Assembly: GCF_024494685.1 (NCBI RefSeq)
Contig: NZ_JANHDM010000004.1
Location: 124,001-188,000 of the forward strand
DNA length: 64,000 nucleotides
Reading direction: 5' to 3'
Origin: Halorubrum rubrum
Lineage (GTDB): Archaea > Halobacteriota > Halobacteria > Halobacteriales > Haloferacaceae
Each line of letters opens with the position of its first letter. Positions within the stretch are counted from its first letter, which is position 1. The notes under the pieces were generated by a model that was given only the letters and a program-made list of their open reading frames with translations, did not search any database and was not told the DNA's origin. The position numbers and the translations under genes are program-made. This document shows positions 51,655-60,770 of this stretch, in pieces.

Positions 51655-52749
51655 TCACTCGACGAGGTCCTCGGAGAGCGGCCAGCCGTCGTCGACCGTC
51701 GCGGCGGGGTCGTCCGGCGTTCGCGCGTTGCGGTAGAGGTGTTCGAGGTTCTCCAGCGTGCGGTCGACGTCGAACCGCTCGATGGCGGCCCTCGTGTCCC
51801 GATCCGTGGAGAGACAGGTCTCTACCGCCTCGACCAGCTCCTCGCGGTCGCCGCTGGCGAATCGTTCGCCGTTTCCGGGACCGATCGTCTGATCGAACGG
51901 TGGAACGTCGGCCGCGGCGACGGGCGTGCCGCAGGCGTTCGCCTCGAGCGTCGACAGCCCCAGCGTGTCGCCGGTCGAGGCCGTGACGAACGCGTCGATG
52001 GAGGAGTAGAAGATCGGCAGGTCCTCGCGCGGAAGGAAATCGCGGACCGTCGCGTTCTCCGGTGCGTCGCGTTCGAGCGCCTCGCGGCGCGGTCCCTCGC
52101 CGACCACGACGAACCGATATTCGGGGAGGCTCTCGGCGGCTCGCAGGATCTCCTCGACGTTCTTCTCCATGCTCAGCCGGCCGCTGTACCCGATCACGGT
52201 TCGGTCGGGGTACCAGTCCTCCGCGGTCGGCTCGAAGAAGTCCATGTCGATGCCGACCGGAAGCGGGACGTGCTCGACGTCGCGGTCGATCCGCTTCGTC
52301 GAGGCGGTCACGACGTCGAACGTCCGGAGGAACGCGTTCTCGAGCGGGACGTACAGCCGCGAGAGCGCCGTTGCGGCCGCCTCCGATCCGACGCTCTGGT
52401 GGAAGTACTCCTCGAGCGGCGTGTGGTGTGTGTACACCGAAGGCACGTCGCGTTTCCAGGCGTAGTACCGGCCGAGCATCCCGACCGGTGCGGGGCCGTG
52501 ACAGTGGACCACGTCGAGCGTCGGCAGCGTCGAGAGGCGGCGGTACGTCGGGATCCGATATCCCTTATAAAACGGGTTCGGGAGGGACCTGACCGGTATC
52601 TCCCGGTCGTCGGGCTCGTAGTCGCCGTCCGGATATATCACGTACACCTCGTGGCCCTTGGCCTCCAGCTCCTCGCGCCAGAGGTCGATAGTGTACGTGA
52701 CGCCGTCGATTCCGGGGAAGTAGCTGTCGGTGAAGAAGCCGATCCGCAC
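51655..52749 (-). CDS. GT4 glycosyltransferase (second gene of pair)
   Basis: A 364-aa GT-B enzyme with a GTG start directly after the stop of the upstream gene (0-nt gap). 'IGFFTDSYFPGIDGVTYTIDLW' at the start, 'LDVVHCHGPAPVGMLGRYYAW', then 'TVIGYSGRLSMEKNVEEIL', 'FVVVGEGPRREAL' and the E-x7-E-like 'STGDTLGLSTLEANACGTPV' resemble the GT4 group of PimB/diacylglycerol glucosyltransferase-type enzymes. The acceptor might be a lipid. No TM segment. Confidence 0.85.
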   Translation of the reverse strand: MRIGFFTDSYFPGIDGVTYTIDLWREELEAKGHEVYVIYPDGDYEPDDREIPVRSLPNPFYKGYRIPTYRRLSTLPTLDVVHCHGPAPVGMLGRYYAWKRDVPSVYTHHTPLEEYFHQSVGSEAAATALSRLYVPLENAFLRTFDVVTASTKRIDRDVEHVPLPVGIDMDFFEPTAEDWYPDRTVIGYSGRLSMEKNVEEILRAAESLPEYRFVVVGEGPRREALERDAPENATVRDFLPREDLPIFYSSIDAFVTASTGDTLGLSTLEANACGTPVAAADVPPFDQTIGPGNGERFASGDREELVEAVETCLSTDRDTRAAIERFDVDRTLENLEHLYRNARTPDDPAATVDDGWPLSEDLVE

Positions 52750-53736
52750 TCAGACCACCTCCTCGTACAGCGACCGGTAGCGCTCCGCGACCGCATCGAG
52801 CGAGAACTCCTCGCTCCGGGCGGCCGCGTTCGCGCCGAGCCGGTCTCGGAGGTCGGGGTCGGCGAGCCGTTCTATCGCCTCGACGAAGGCGTCGACGCCG
52901 GCGTCCGCCGCGGTCTTTACACACTCCCGGCCGTCCTCGAGCCACGCGAACGGCTCGATGTCGCGGACGACCGCCGGTTTCCCCGCGGTCATCGCCTCCA
53001 GCAGGGCGATCCCCTCGTTCTCCTCGTGGGTCGGGAAACAGAACACGTCGCCGGCGGCGTACGCTCCCCGGATGTCGTCGACGTAGCCGGTGAACGTACA
53101 GTTCTCCGGCGACTCCTCGATCAGCGCCGTCGTCTCGCGACCCTTCAACGACAGGTCCAGCGGCCCGAACCACGCGAAGTCGACGTCGGGCAGCCGGCGG
53201 GCCGTCTCGACGAACGTCTCGAGTCCCTTGCGTTTGATCACGTGGCCGACGAGGAAGACGACCGGCGCCTCGAGGTCGTACCGCTCGCGGTAGGTCGCCT
53301 CCAGCGCCTCGAAGCCGGCGAGCTTCTCGCGGTCGACCCCGTTCGAGATGACCGTCGTCGGGACGTCGACGTACGACTCGATCACTCCGCGGTTGTACTC
53401 CGAGGGACAGACGAGCGCGTCCGCGAGCCCGTACGCCCACTGGAGGTACGGCCGGAGCGGCCTCGCGAGCGCGTTCGTGAACCGGAAGCTGTCGCCGAAG
53501 TCCTCGGCGGTGACGTGCGCGTTCGCGACGACCGGCACGCCCCGTCGGGCCGCGCGTCGCGCGTACCACGCAGACCGGGGACCGAGCAGGTTACAGTGGA
53601 ACACGTCGGCCTCGAGCGTCGGCTCCGTCGTGTACTCGATCCCGAGCCGGTCGAGCATCTTCCGCTGGTGGGCGACGGACTCGCGGATCCCCCCCGTGAC
53701 CCGCGACTCGAACTCGAAGTAGTGGCTCACCTTCAT
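52750..53736 (-). CDS. GT4 glycosyltransferase (first gene of pair)
   Basis: A 328-aa GT-B enzyme: 'KVSHYFEFESRVTGGIRESV' at the start, 'EADVFHCNLLGPRSAWYARRAA', 'NAHVTAEDFGDSF', then 'VVFLVGHVIKRKGLETFVETA' and 'FPTHEENEGIALLEAMTAGKPAV' (E-x7-E motif). It lies 10 nt after the sulfatase-superfamily gene and immediately before the second GT4, so the three are one operon. Donor and acceptor unknown. Confidence 0.85.
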   Translation of the reverse strand: MKVSHYFEFESRVTGGIRESVAHQRKMLDRLGIEYTTEPTLEADVFHCNLLGPRSAWYARRAARRGVPVVANAHVTAEDFGDSFRFTNALARPLRPYLQWAYGLADALVCPSEYNRGVIESYVDVPTTVISNGVDREKLAGFEALEATYRERYDLEAPVVFLVGHVIKRKGLETFVETARRLPDVDFAWFGPLDLSLKGRETTALIEESPENCTFTGYVDDIRGAYAAGDVFCFPTHEENEGIALLEAMTAGKPAVVRDIEPFAWLEDGRECVKTAADAGVDAFVEAIERLADPDLRDRLGANAAARSEEFSLDAVAERYRSLYEEVV

Positions 53737-53746
53737 CGTCCGGCGG

Positions 53747-54622
53747 TCACGTCACTTCGAGCCACGGCACCTCCATCAGCGGCGGAATGTGCGTCTCGAT
53801 GTGGTGTTCCCAGACGCCCTCCTCGCCGAACGCCTCGCCGTGGTCGGCGGTGACGACGACCGTCCCGTCGAGCTCGTCGACCAGGTCGGCGACGGACTCC
53901 AAGGCGATCCGCAGGTTCTCCTCGTATAACCGGAGCGCGGCAACTCGTGTGCCGTCCTTCACGAGGTCGGCCGGATCGAGCTCCAGCCAGAGCCCGGCCT
54001 TCTGGGCGAACTGGCTGTCGTCCAGTCGGCTCTCGATCTTCGGTCGGATCGAATCGCTGAGCGAGGAGAGCAACCCGTCGCTCCCGTCGTCGCCGTCGAC
54101 TCCGTCCTCGTTCGCCTCCTGCTCTTGGCGTTTGATCCCCTTCTGGATCTGTTTGAGCTTCTGGCCCTTGCCGCGCGAGAGGTACGGCGCGTGCGGCTGC
54201 ATGTAGTGGAGCACGGTGCGGTCGGCGGCCTCGACCGCGGCCTGCTCGTCTCTGAACGCCTCCGCGATCCCCCCCGGCGGGACCGTCCCGAGGTCGTCGT
54301 CCCAGCCGGTCTTCCAGACGTCGTGGATGTCGCTGATGTGGTCGGAGGCGGTCCACTCGTAGTCGCAGCTCGCGCCCCACTTGAGCTCGTTCAGCGGGAT
54401 CCCCAGGTCGTTGATGAAGGGATTCCCGGAGAAGTACGCGATGTCGTGATCGCCCGTGAACGTTCGGTAGGCCCACTCGGGCGTCGAGGAGCCGACGCTC
54501 CAGCGCTTCTCCAGGTCGCCCTCGAGGTAGTCGTCGTAGACGTCCCGGAACACGTCGTATCGACACGCGTCGAGCACCAGACAGTAGTCCCACTCCGATT
54601 CGAGGAAACGCTGGTCTTCCAT
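53747..54622 (-). CDS. Sulfatase/alkaline-phosphatase-superfamily protein, short form
   Basis: A 291-aa protein beginning 'MEDQRFLESEWDYCLVLDACRYDVFRD' in split view (EWDYCLVLDACR carries the first metal Asp), with 'SSTPEWAYRTF' in the nucleophile region (Ser/Thr), 'VLHYMQPHAPYLSRG' and the distal metal site 'VTADHGEAFGEEGVWEHHIE'. It is the intact counterpart of the pseudogene at 11820-12813. No signal peptide, so cytoplasmic. First gene of the GT4 operon, with a TATA-like caataag element about 35 nt upstream. The reaction is unknown. Confidence 0.8.
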   Translation of the reverse strand: MEDQRFLESEWDYCLVLDACRYDVFRDVYDDYLEGDLEKRWSVGSSTPEWAYRTFTGDHDIAYFSGNPFINDLGIPLNELKWGASCDYEWTASDHISDIHDVWKTGWDDDLGTVPPGGIAEAFRDEQAAVEAADRTVLHYMQPHAPYLSRGKGQKLKQIQKGIKRQEQEANEDGVDGDDGSDGLLSSLSDSIRPKIESRLDDSQFAQKAGLWLELDPADLVKDGTRVAALRLYEENLRIALESVADLVDELDGTVVVTADHGEAFGEEGVWEHHIETHIPPLMEVPWLEVT

Positions 54623-54726
54623 CGGTTGCGGGTACGTTTCGGATCGAACGTTGTATTCTTATTGATCCGGACCCGTCGCCGCGTCCGATCAGACGTTTCA
54701 AGTTCGCTACCCCGATAGGGTCGGGC

Positions 54727-55746
54727 ATGGCCGACGGAAACCGCCGCGCGCTGCTTCTCGGGTCGTTCGCGGCGGTCGCCGTTCTCGCGGTGCTGTTCTT
54801 CCTCGTCGGGGCGGGGGACGTCCTCGACGTCCTCTCGTCCGCGGACCCGGCGTACGTGGCGGCGACCGCGGCGTTCGCGCTCTGCTGGCTGGCCGCCTGG
54901 GGGCTGATGCTCCGGACCGTCCTCCGCTCGCTCGACGTCTCGATCCCCGTCCACACGTCCGTGCTCGTCTACGTCGGGGCCGTCTTCGCGAACAACGTCA
55001 CCCCGTTCGGACAGGCCGGCGGCGAGCCGGTCGCCGCGCTGCTCATCTCGAAGGTCTCCGACTGCCGGTACGAGACCGGGCTCGCCGGCATCGCGAGCGT
55101 CGACGTCCTCAACGTCGTCCCCTCCCTCTCCCTCGTCTTCGTCGGCGTCGGCTACTACGCGACCACCGCCGCCGTCGGCGACCGCCTCGGAACCGCGGTC
55201 GCCTCGGCCGTCGCGCTGGTCGGCGGCGTCGTGCTCGCCATCGCGGTCGTCTGGCGGTACCGCGAGACGCTCATCGTGCGGCTCCCGGCGTTCGTCACCC
55301 CGTGGGTCGACCGGCTCGGGCGAGGACGGTACGACGCGGCGACGCTCGAGGCCGACCTCACCGGACGGCTGACCCGATTTTTCGACGACATCGAGCGCGT
55401 CGGAACCGACCGGTGGCGGCTGTCGATCGTCGTCGCGCTGTCGCTTCTGGGGTGGCTCGCGCAGGCGATCGCGTTGACGGCGGCGTTCGCCGCGGTCGGT
55501 CACGCGATTCCCCCGTACGTGGTGCTCTTCGCCATCCCGCTCGCGAACCTCGCCGGCGCGACGCCGATGCCGGGCGGTCTCGGGGGGATCGAGGCCGCCT
55601 ACGTGGCGTTGCTCGTGCCGATCACCGGGATCGATGCCTCCGTGATCACCGCCGCCGTGCTCGTGTTCCGCGGCGGAACCTACTGGACGCCGATCGTGCT
55701 CGGCGGGGTCGTGACCTCGGCGCTCGGCGTCCACATGCTGCGGTGA
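54727..55746 (+). CDS. UPF0104 / flippase-like membrane protein (LPG-synthase TM fold)
   Basis: A 339-aa membrane protein with about eight TM helices and the UPF0104 (MprF/AglD C-terminal-like) pattern: 'VLVYVGAVFANNVTPFGQAGGEPVAALLI' and 'YVVLFAIPLANLAGATPMPGGLGGIEAAYVALLVP'. Relatives are implicated in moving lipid-linked molecules between leaflets. It is divergent from the GT4 operon with a 104-nt spacer, so a shared surface-lipid or glycan role is plausible but inferred. Confidence 0.8.
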   Translation: MADGNRRALLLGSFAAVAVLAVLFFLVGAGDVLDVLSSADPAYVAATAAFALCWLAAWGLMLRTVLRSLDVSIPVHTSVLVYVGAVFANNVTPFGQAGGEPVAALLISKVSDCRYETGLAGIASVDVLNVVPSLSLVFVGVGYYATTAAVGDRLGTAVASAVALVGGVVLAIAVVWRYRETLIVRLPAFVTPWVDRLGRGRYDAATLEADLTGRLTRFFDDIERVGTDRWRLSIVVALSLLGWLAQAIALTAAFAAVGHAIPPYVVLFAIPLANLAGATPMPGGLGGIEAAYVALLVPITGIDASVITAAVLVFRGGTYWTPIVLGGVVTSALGVHMLR

Positions 55747-55810
55747 CCGAGCTGCCGGAGACCAGCCACCGTACCCGCCGCACCCGCCGCGTCCGCCGGC
55801 GACTCGGCCG

Positions 55811-56305
55811 CTACTCGACCGGTCGGAACCGGAACCCGTCCCACGCCTGGCTCGCGGGCTCGCGGATCCCCGCGCCGGGCTCGCGGAGCTCCTCGGCGTA
55901 GACGGGGGCGACGCGGTCGCCGATGGCGACGTCGTACGTCTCGCCGTCGGGGTCGTCGGGGTCGACCGCGACCTGTCCGAGCGCGCGAACCGGCGGGCCG
56001 TCGTACCCCTCGTCCGTCTCGAACTCGACTATCGCGAGCGTGTTGGGCTCGCGGACGCCGGGCGGCGTCGCCGTCGAGGTGGTCCACGTCACGACGCGCG
56101 CCTCGCGGTCGCGGAGGTCCACGGTCCCGACCCGCTCCGCGCCGTCCGGCCCGACCGGGTGCGGCGGGTAGGTGACCGTCCCGTCGGCGTACTCGGCCGC
56201 CTCGAAGACCGGTTCGCCGTCGGTTCCGTCGGCCGATCCCGTCTCACCCGCCGTGTTCGTCGCGTCCACCGCGTCCGTCGTCCCCGTCGTGTCGTCGTCG
56301 GTCAT
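55811..56305 (-). CDS. OB-fold protein of the DUF35 type, thiolase partner
   Basis: A 164-aa acidic protein: a disordered Thr/Asp-rich first third, then 'EYADGTVTYPPHPVGPDGAERVGTVDLRDREARVVTWTT' and 'NTLAIVEFETDEGYDGPPVRALGQVA', which follow the C-terminal OB fold of DUF35 proteins. The rubredoxin-like zinc ribbon seen in many relatives is absent. Its start overlaps the thiolase stop by 4 nt; archaeal thiolases work in complex with DUF35 proteins. Confidence 0.75.
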   Translation of the reverse strand: MTDDDTTGTTDAVDATNTAGETGSADGTDGEPVFEAAEYADGTVTYPPHPVGPDGAERVGTVDLRDREARVVTWTTSTATPPGVREPNTLAIVEFETDEGYDGPPVRALGQVAVDPDDPDGETYDVAIGDRVAPVYAEELREPGAGIREPASQAWDGFRFRPVE

Positions 56306-57462
56306 TGGCTTCCCTCCAGGATCGCCGTCGTCACGCAGTTCCCGAACCCGCCGACGTTACACGCGAGTCCGGTGTCGGCGTCGACCTGCCGCGGGCCGGC
56401 GTCGCCGGTGACCTGCTTGACTATCTCGTACACCTGTGCGACGCCGCTCGCGCCGAGCGGGTGGCCCTTCGATTTGAGCCCGCCCGAGGTGTTGATGGGG
56501 AGGTCGCCGTCGCGGTCGGTGACGCCCTCCTCGACCGCCTTCCACCCCTCGCCCTTCTCGAAGAAGCCGAGGTCCTCGCTCTGGAGGAACTCGAGGATGG
56601 TGAACATGTCGTGGAGCTCCGCGACGTCGACGTCGTCCGGGCCGACCCCGGCCATCTCGTAGGCGATCGCCGAGGAGTCGACGACGCCGCCCATCGTGGT
56701 CGGGTCCGCGCGCTCGTGGACGACGTGGGTGTCGGTCGCGCCGCCGATCCCGGAGATCACGGCGTACTGGTCGTCGGGGACGTACTCCTCGGCCACGGAT
56801 TCGGGGCAGAACACGAGCGCGGCCGAGCCGTCGGTGATCGGACAGAAGTCGTACAACCGCAGCGGATCCGCGACGACCGGCGACTCGAGGACGGTCTCGA
56901 GGTCCACCTCCTTGCGGAACTGGGCGTGGGGGTTGTCCACGCCGTTTCTGTGGTTCTTCACGGCGACCTTTCCGAGACTCTCGCGTGGGGCGTCGTAGGT
57001 GTCCAGGTAGAGCCGCGCGGTGAGCCCCGCGAAGGAGGGGAGCGTCACGCCGTGTTTGTACTCGACGGGGTGGGTGAGCGAGGCGATCACGTCGGTCGCC
57101 TCGGCGGTGCTTCGGTGGGTCATCTTCTCGCCGCCGACCAGCATCGTGAGGTCGCTCGCGCCGGAGGCGATCGACTGCCAGGCGGCGTAGACGCCCGCGC
57201 CGCCCGAGGAGGAGGTCTGGTCGATCCGCGCCGTGTACGCGGGCGTTGCCGCCAGGTCGTGTGCGAGCGCGTTCGGGACGCCGGTCTGTCCCTCGAACTC
57301 GCCGCTGGCCATGTTCGAGACGTACAGGTGATCGAGGTCGCCGCCGTCGACGCCGGCGTCCGCGAGCGCCGCCTCGCCCGCCTCCGCGAGCAGTTCCCGA
57401 ACCCACGCGTCGCGCTGCCCGAACCGGGTCATCGACGCGCCGATGATCGCTACGCGTTCCAT
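56302..57462 (-). CDS. Thiolase (acetyl-CoA acetyltransferase family, SCP2-like)
   Basis: A 386-aa archaeal thiolase: 'VAIIGASMTRFGQRDAWVREL', 'ARIDQTSSSGGAGVYAAWQSI' (Ser where bacterial thiolases have the first Cys), 'AELHDMFTILEFLQSEDLGF', 'NTSGGLKSKGHPLGASGVAQVYEI' (catalytic His) and 'GLACNVGGFGNCVTTAIL' (catalytic Cys region). It may form acetoacetyl-CoA for mevalonate synthesis or degrade acyl-CoA; no HMG-CoA synthase gene is adjacent. Overlaps its OB-fold partner by 4 nt. ATG at 57462 chosen from family alignment. Confidence 0.88.
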   Translation of the reverse strand: MERVAIIGASMTRFGQRDAWVRELLAEAGEAALADAGVDGGDLDHLYVSNMASGEFEGQTGVPNALAHDLAATPAYTARIDQTSSSGGAGVYAAWQSIASGASDLTMLVGGEKMTHRSTAEATDVIASLTHPVEYKHGVTLPSFAGLTARLYLDTYDAPRESLGKVAVKNHRNGVDNPHAQFRKEVDLETVLESPVVADPLRLYDFCPITDGSAALVFCPESVAEEYVPDDQYAVISGIGGATDTHVVHERADPTTMGGVVDSSAIAYEMAGVGPDDVDVAELHDMFTILEFLQSEDLGFFEKGEGWKAVEEGVTDRDGDLPINTSGGLKSKGHPLGASGVAQVYEIVKQVTGDAGPRQVDADTGLACNVGGFGNCVTTAILEGSQ

Positions 57463-57522
57463 ACGTCCGGGTCCGACCGGCACACCAAAAGCGTGCCTCT
57501 CGGCGGGCGACGGGCCGGGAGA

Positions 57523-59865
57523 TCACTCCGCGCGCCGGCCGGCGTGTCCCGGATAGTCGCGTTCGAACCGGGTTTCCAGCTCCTCGCGGTCGAGCCGGAT
57601 CACCACCGGCCGGCCGTGCGGGCAGGCGTAGGGGTTCTCACACGCGTCGAGCCGGTCGAGGAGGTCGACGACCCTCCCCTCCGTGAGCGACGTCTTCCCG
57701 GTCACCGACGGATGACACGCGAGGTCGGCGAGCAGTTCGTCGACCGCGTCGGCCACCGAGTTCGAGTCGGGCGCGGCAGTGGATTCGGCGACCTCGGCGG
57801 CATCGGCGTCCGTTTCGTCACCGTCGGCCGGTTCGGCGGTTCGAGCCGCGTCCGAGACGAACTCCGTGAGCACGTCCCGAAGCAGCTCGGGGTCGAGCGC
57901 GGCGTCGAAGACCGCGGGGACCGCCTCGACGACGACCTCGCGTTCGCCGGTACGCTCGGCACGGAACCCGACCCCCGACAGCTCCGCCAGGAAGTCGCCG
58001 AACAGCGCCGCCTCCCGCGCCGTCAACTCGACCGTCACCGGCTCCGCGAGCGCCTGGGCCGGCGGCCCCTCGGCGAACTCCCGACGGAGTCGCTCGTAGT
58101 TCACCCGCTCGTCCGCCGCGTGCTGGTCGATCAACACCAGCCCGTCGGGGGCCTCGGCGACGACGTACGTGTCGTGGAGCTGGCCGAGCACGCGGAGCGA
58201 CGGCAGCGAGTCGTACGCGCGCTCGGCGCTCGTCTCCTCGCCGCCGAGGGTTCGCTGGTTCGTCGCGGCACGTCGGGGCGTCGGATCGGCGCCGACGGCG
58301 GACTCGGGATCGGAGCCGCCGGCCGATCCGGAGTCGACGCCGACGGATCCGGAGTCCGGGTCGACGGCGGAACCGGAGTCGAGAGCCGCGTCGCGGTCGG
58401 CGGGACCGGAACCGTCCGCCGGCGATCGGGCGACCGCGTCTGCGGGTCGACCGTCCTCGCCGGCCTCGGTTCCCGCCTCGGCGTCGTCGGCCTGCCAGCT
58501 CCGCGGGGAGGGACGGTCGGACGCCGGACCGCCCGCGTCGTCGTCGCGGCCCGAGCCGCGGTCCCCGTCGGCGTCGCGGTCCGACTCCCCCGTGAGCCCC
58601 TCGACCGACCAGGCGTCCTCGTCGTCCGGGTCGAGTTCGGTCGCCGACGCCGGATCCGGACCGGCCGCTGACGCGGATTCGGGATCGGCGGTTCCGTCTC
58701 CGCCCGGATCGGCTTCGTCCGCTTCACGTCCGCTTCGCCCGTCCGCGACGCCCCCGCCGACGACCTCGCCGTCCGCGGTCTCGGGGACGACGTCGACCTC
58801 GTCGGGGGCGGACCGTCCACGCGGCGCGGTCGACCGGATCAGCCCGTGATCGAGGAGTGCCTCCTCGACGGCCGACTCGACCGCGGCTCTGACTCCGGCC
58901 TCGCGGTCGAACCGAACCTCGAGCTTCCGCGGGTGGACGTTCACGTCGACCTCGTCGGGGGGGATCTCGACGAACAGCACCGCGAACGGGTAGCGGTCGG
59001 GCGCGAGCTGGCCGCCGTACGCCTCCAGCACCGCCTCGCGGAGCGCGCCCGCGGTGACGTAGCGCTCGTTGACGTACGTCGCGAGGTAGTCGCGGGCCGA
59101 ACGGGTCGTCTCCGGGTGCGAGACGAGGCCCGTGACGCGGTTCGCCGGAAGACCCTCGTCCGCCCCCGCCGCCGGCTCCCAGTCGACCGGGACCATCGAC
59201 TCGGCGACCTCGCGGCCGTACACCGCCAACACCGCCGACCGGAGGTCGCCGTTCCCCTCGGTCGCGAACGTCTCGCGGCCGTCGTGTTCGAGCGAGACGG
59301 CCGCGTCGGGGTTCGCGAGCGCGTACCCCGTGACGACCGTGTTGACGTGGTCGAACTCCGTGGTCACCCGCTTGAGGAACTTCTTGCGGGCGGGCGTGTT
59401 ATAGAAGAGGTCCTCGACCTCGACGGTCGTCCCCGTCGGACACCCCGCGGGGCGCACCTCGCCGATGTCGCCGCCCTCGACGGTGATCTCCGCGCCCGCT
59501 TCGGCACCCGGCGGCCGCGACCGGACCGTCAGCCGCGAGACCGCCCCGACCGTGTACAGGGCCTCGCCGCGGAAGCCGAGCGTCCCGACGCCGGCCTCCA
59601 GGTCGTCGATGTCGGCGATCTTCGAGGTGGCGTGTTCGGCGACGGCCGCCTCGAGCTGGTCTTCCGGGATCCCGACGCCGTCGTCGCGGACGCGGATCCC
59701 CTCGGTGCCGCCGGCCTCGACCGAGACGGCGACGCGGCTCGCGCCCGCGTCGAGGCTGTTCTCGACCAGCTCCTTCACGACGCTGGCCGGTCGCTCGACC
59801 ACCTCGCCCGCCGCGATCCGCTGGATCGTCCGCTCGTCCAACCGCTCGATGTCGGGCGGCTCCAT
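57523..59865 (-). CDS. mutL: DNA mismatch repair protein MutL with endonuclease motif
   Basis: A 780-aa MutL. The GHKL ATPase is complete: 'IAAGEVVERPASVVKELVENSLDAGA' (motif I), 'RDDGVGIPEDQL' (II), 'GTLGFRGEALYTVGAVSRL' (III) and 'NTPARKKFL'. A 250-residue disordered Asp/Ser-rich linker follows. The C-terminal domain carries 'VLIDQHAADERVNYERL', which fits DQHA(x)2E(x)4E, plus 'LACHPSVTGKTSL' and the zinc-site 'CENPYACPHGRPVVI', so it should be a nicking endonuclease. No mutS is in the window. The start at 59865 is preceded by a ttcaag box about 33 nt upstream; the longer frame is an Arg-rich artefact. Confidence 0.92.
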   Translation of the reverse strand: MEPPDIERLDERTIQRIAAGEVVERPASVVKELVENSLDAGASRVAVSVEAGGTEGIRVRDDGVGIPEDQLEAAVAEHATSKIADIDDLEAGVGTLGFRGEALYTVGAVSRLTVRSRPPGAEAGAEITVEGGDIGEVRPAGCPTGTTVEVEDLFYNTPARKKFLKRVTTEFDHVNTVVTGYALANPDAAVSLEHDGRETFATEGNGDLRSAVLAVYGREVAESMVPVDWEPAAGADEGLPANRVTGLVSHPETTRSARDYLATYVNERYVTAGALREAVLEAYGGQLAPDRYPFAVLFVEIPPDEVDVNVHPRKLEVRFDREAGVRAAVESAVEEALLDHGLIRSTAPRGRSAPDEVDVVPETADGEVVGGGVADGRSGREADEADPGGDGTADPESASAAGPDPASATELDPDDEDAWSVEGLTGESDRDADGDRGSGRDDDAGGPASDRPSPRSWQADDAEAGTEAGEDGRPADAVARSPADGSGPADRDAALDSGSAVDPDSGSVGVDSGSAGGSDPESAVGADPTPRRAATNQRTLGGEETSAERAYDSLPSLRVLGQLHDTYVVAEAPDGLVLIDQHAADERVNYERLRREFAEGPPAQALAEPVTVELTAREAALFGDFLAELSGVGFRAERTGEREVVVEAVPAVFDAALDPELLRDVLTEFVSDAARTAEPADGDETDADAAEVAESTAAPDSNSVADAVDELLADLACHPSVTGKTSLTEGRVVDLLDRLDACENPYACPHGRPVVIRLDREELETRFERDYPGHAGRRAE

Positions 59866-60083
59866 CACTGCTCGTGGGTGAGGGCAGCGAGTACTTGAAA
59901 CCGTCCCCGACAAGTGGACGGCCCAACGCGATCCGGTGCGGTGGCGCGCCGGTGAGCGGGTGCGACAGCACCCGCGAACCGCTCGCGAGGGAGTCGGCCG
60001 ACCGGAGCGACGCGGAGGGCGGACGACGAGGCTGGGGAGGCGTGAGGTGCGGGGCGGTCGCGGTCGGGTGGGACTTAAAGGGG

Positions 60084-60181
60084 CAGTTGCGAGGGCGAAG
60101 CACGGCGACGTAAGCACCGGAGCGAAGGAGCGAGAGCGACTGAGCGAAGAGCGCAACGAGTCGCGCGAGTCCTCGCAACTG
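60084..60181. repeat. Inverted-repeat element with GAGCGA-rich core
   Basis: In the 389-nt gap between mutL and the CDGSH gene, an 11-bp perfect inverted repeat (cagttgcgagg 60084-60094, cctcgcaactg 60171-60181) brackets a purine-rich core with repeated gagcga units (60120-60151). A close copy of the core is present in opposite orientation at 60741-60764. The style matches dispersed intergenic repeats of haloarchaea. The rest of the gap (59866-60083 and 60182-60254) holds nothing I can identify apart from the mutL promoter. Confidence 0.6.
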
Positions 60182-60254
60182 GGGCTTTGGAGGCGTTTTC
60201 CGAGGTCGCGTTCCCCGCTTCGTCCAGCCGAGCGACTGGGAGTTTGGAAGTCCG

Positions 60255-60491
60255 TCACTCGTCCGCGTAGACGATCTCGGCCACCTCCCGCCGCGGTCCG
60301 TCCGGATCGTCGTTCGCGTACTTGTAGAGGACGCCGTCCTCCTCGTCGGCGGCGGCCTTGTGCGAGCCGTCACAGAGCGGTTTCGACCCCGAGAGCCCGC
60401 ATCGACAGACGTAGATCAGGCCGTCGTCTCCCATGTCCGTCTCGTTGAGCCGCACCGGTTCCGCCGCCTCGTGTGTGACTTCACGGGCCAT
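60255..60491 (-). CDS. CDGSH iron-sulfur domain protein
   Basis: A 78-aa protein with the 2Fe-2S ligand set C-x-C-x8-C-x3-H in 'CRCGLSGSKPLCDGSHKA'. It starts MAREVTHEAAEPVRLNETDM. Single CDGSH domain, no TM segment, so soluble; likely electron transfer or cluster carrier. Flanked on both sides by repeat sequences. Confidence 0.85.
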   Translation of the reverse strand: MAREVTHEAAEPVRLNETDMGDDGLIYVCRCGLSGSKPLCDGSHKAAADEEDGVLYKYANDDPDGPRREVAEIVYADE

Positions 60492-60660
60492 GCGGGCACG
60501 CACGGTTCGAGCCGGAATACGGTTTGTGGCCGCAAAACGGATCCGAACCGGGACCGAGAACTCTCGCTCACTGCGTTCGCTGCGCCTTTCTCGTCGGGCT
60601 CGAATCGCTCCTGCTCTCTCACTCCAGCCGACTCGCTTCGCTCGTCGGCTTCCGTTCAGT

Positions 60661-60683
60661 GCGCGGGACCGGATTCGAACCGG
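60661..60683. repeat. Partial copy of tRNA-Leu 3' end (copy 1)
   Basis: The sequence from gcgcgggacc to gaaccgg is identical to the acceptor 3' strand, T arm and T loop of the tRNA-Leu gene at 60874-60958 (23 bp), but no D arm or anticodon arm follows. Such end-fragments are what integrase attachment sites leave behind. Confidence 0.75.
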
Positions 60684-60740
60684 AACCGGACGTGCTCGCT
60701 CCGTTGCGCGCGACCGGTAGGGTTCGAACCGGCCTGCTCC

Positions 60741-60764
60741 CTCGCTCAGTCGCTACGCTCCTTC
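60741..60764 (-). repeat. Second copy of the GAGCGA repeat core
   Basis: On the minus strand this reads gaaggagcg-tagcgactgagcgag, differing from 60124-60147 by one small indel. It lies between two partial tRNA copies. Confidence 0.6.
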
Positions 60765-60770
60765 ACTTAG

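Noticed and set aside
57523-60258. MutL with a 131-residue extra N-terminus
   Set aside because: The extension is Arg/Pro/Ser-rich and crosses the intergenic repeat. Family alignment starts at MEPPDIERLDE (59865).
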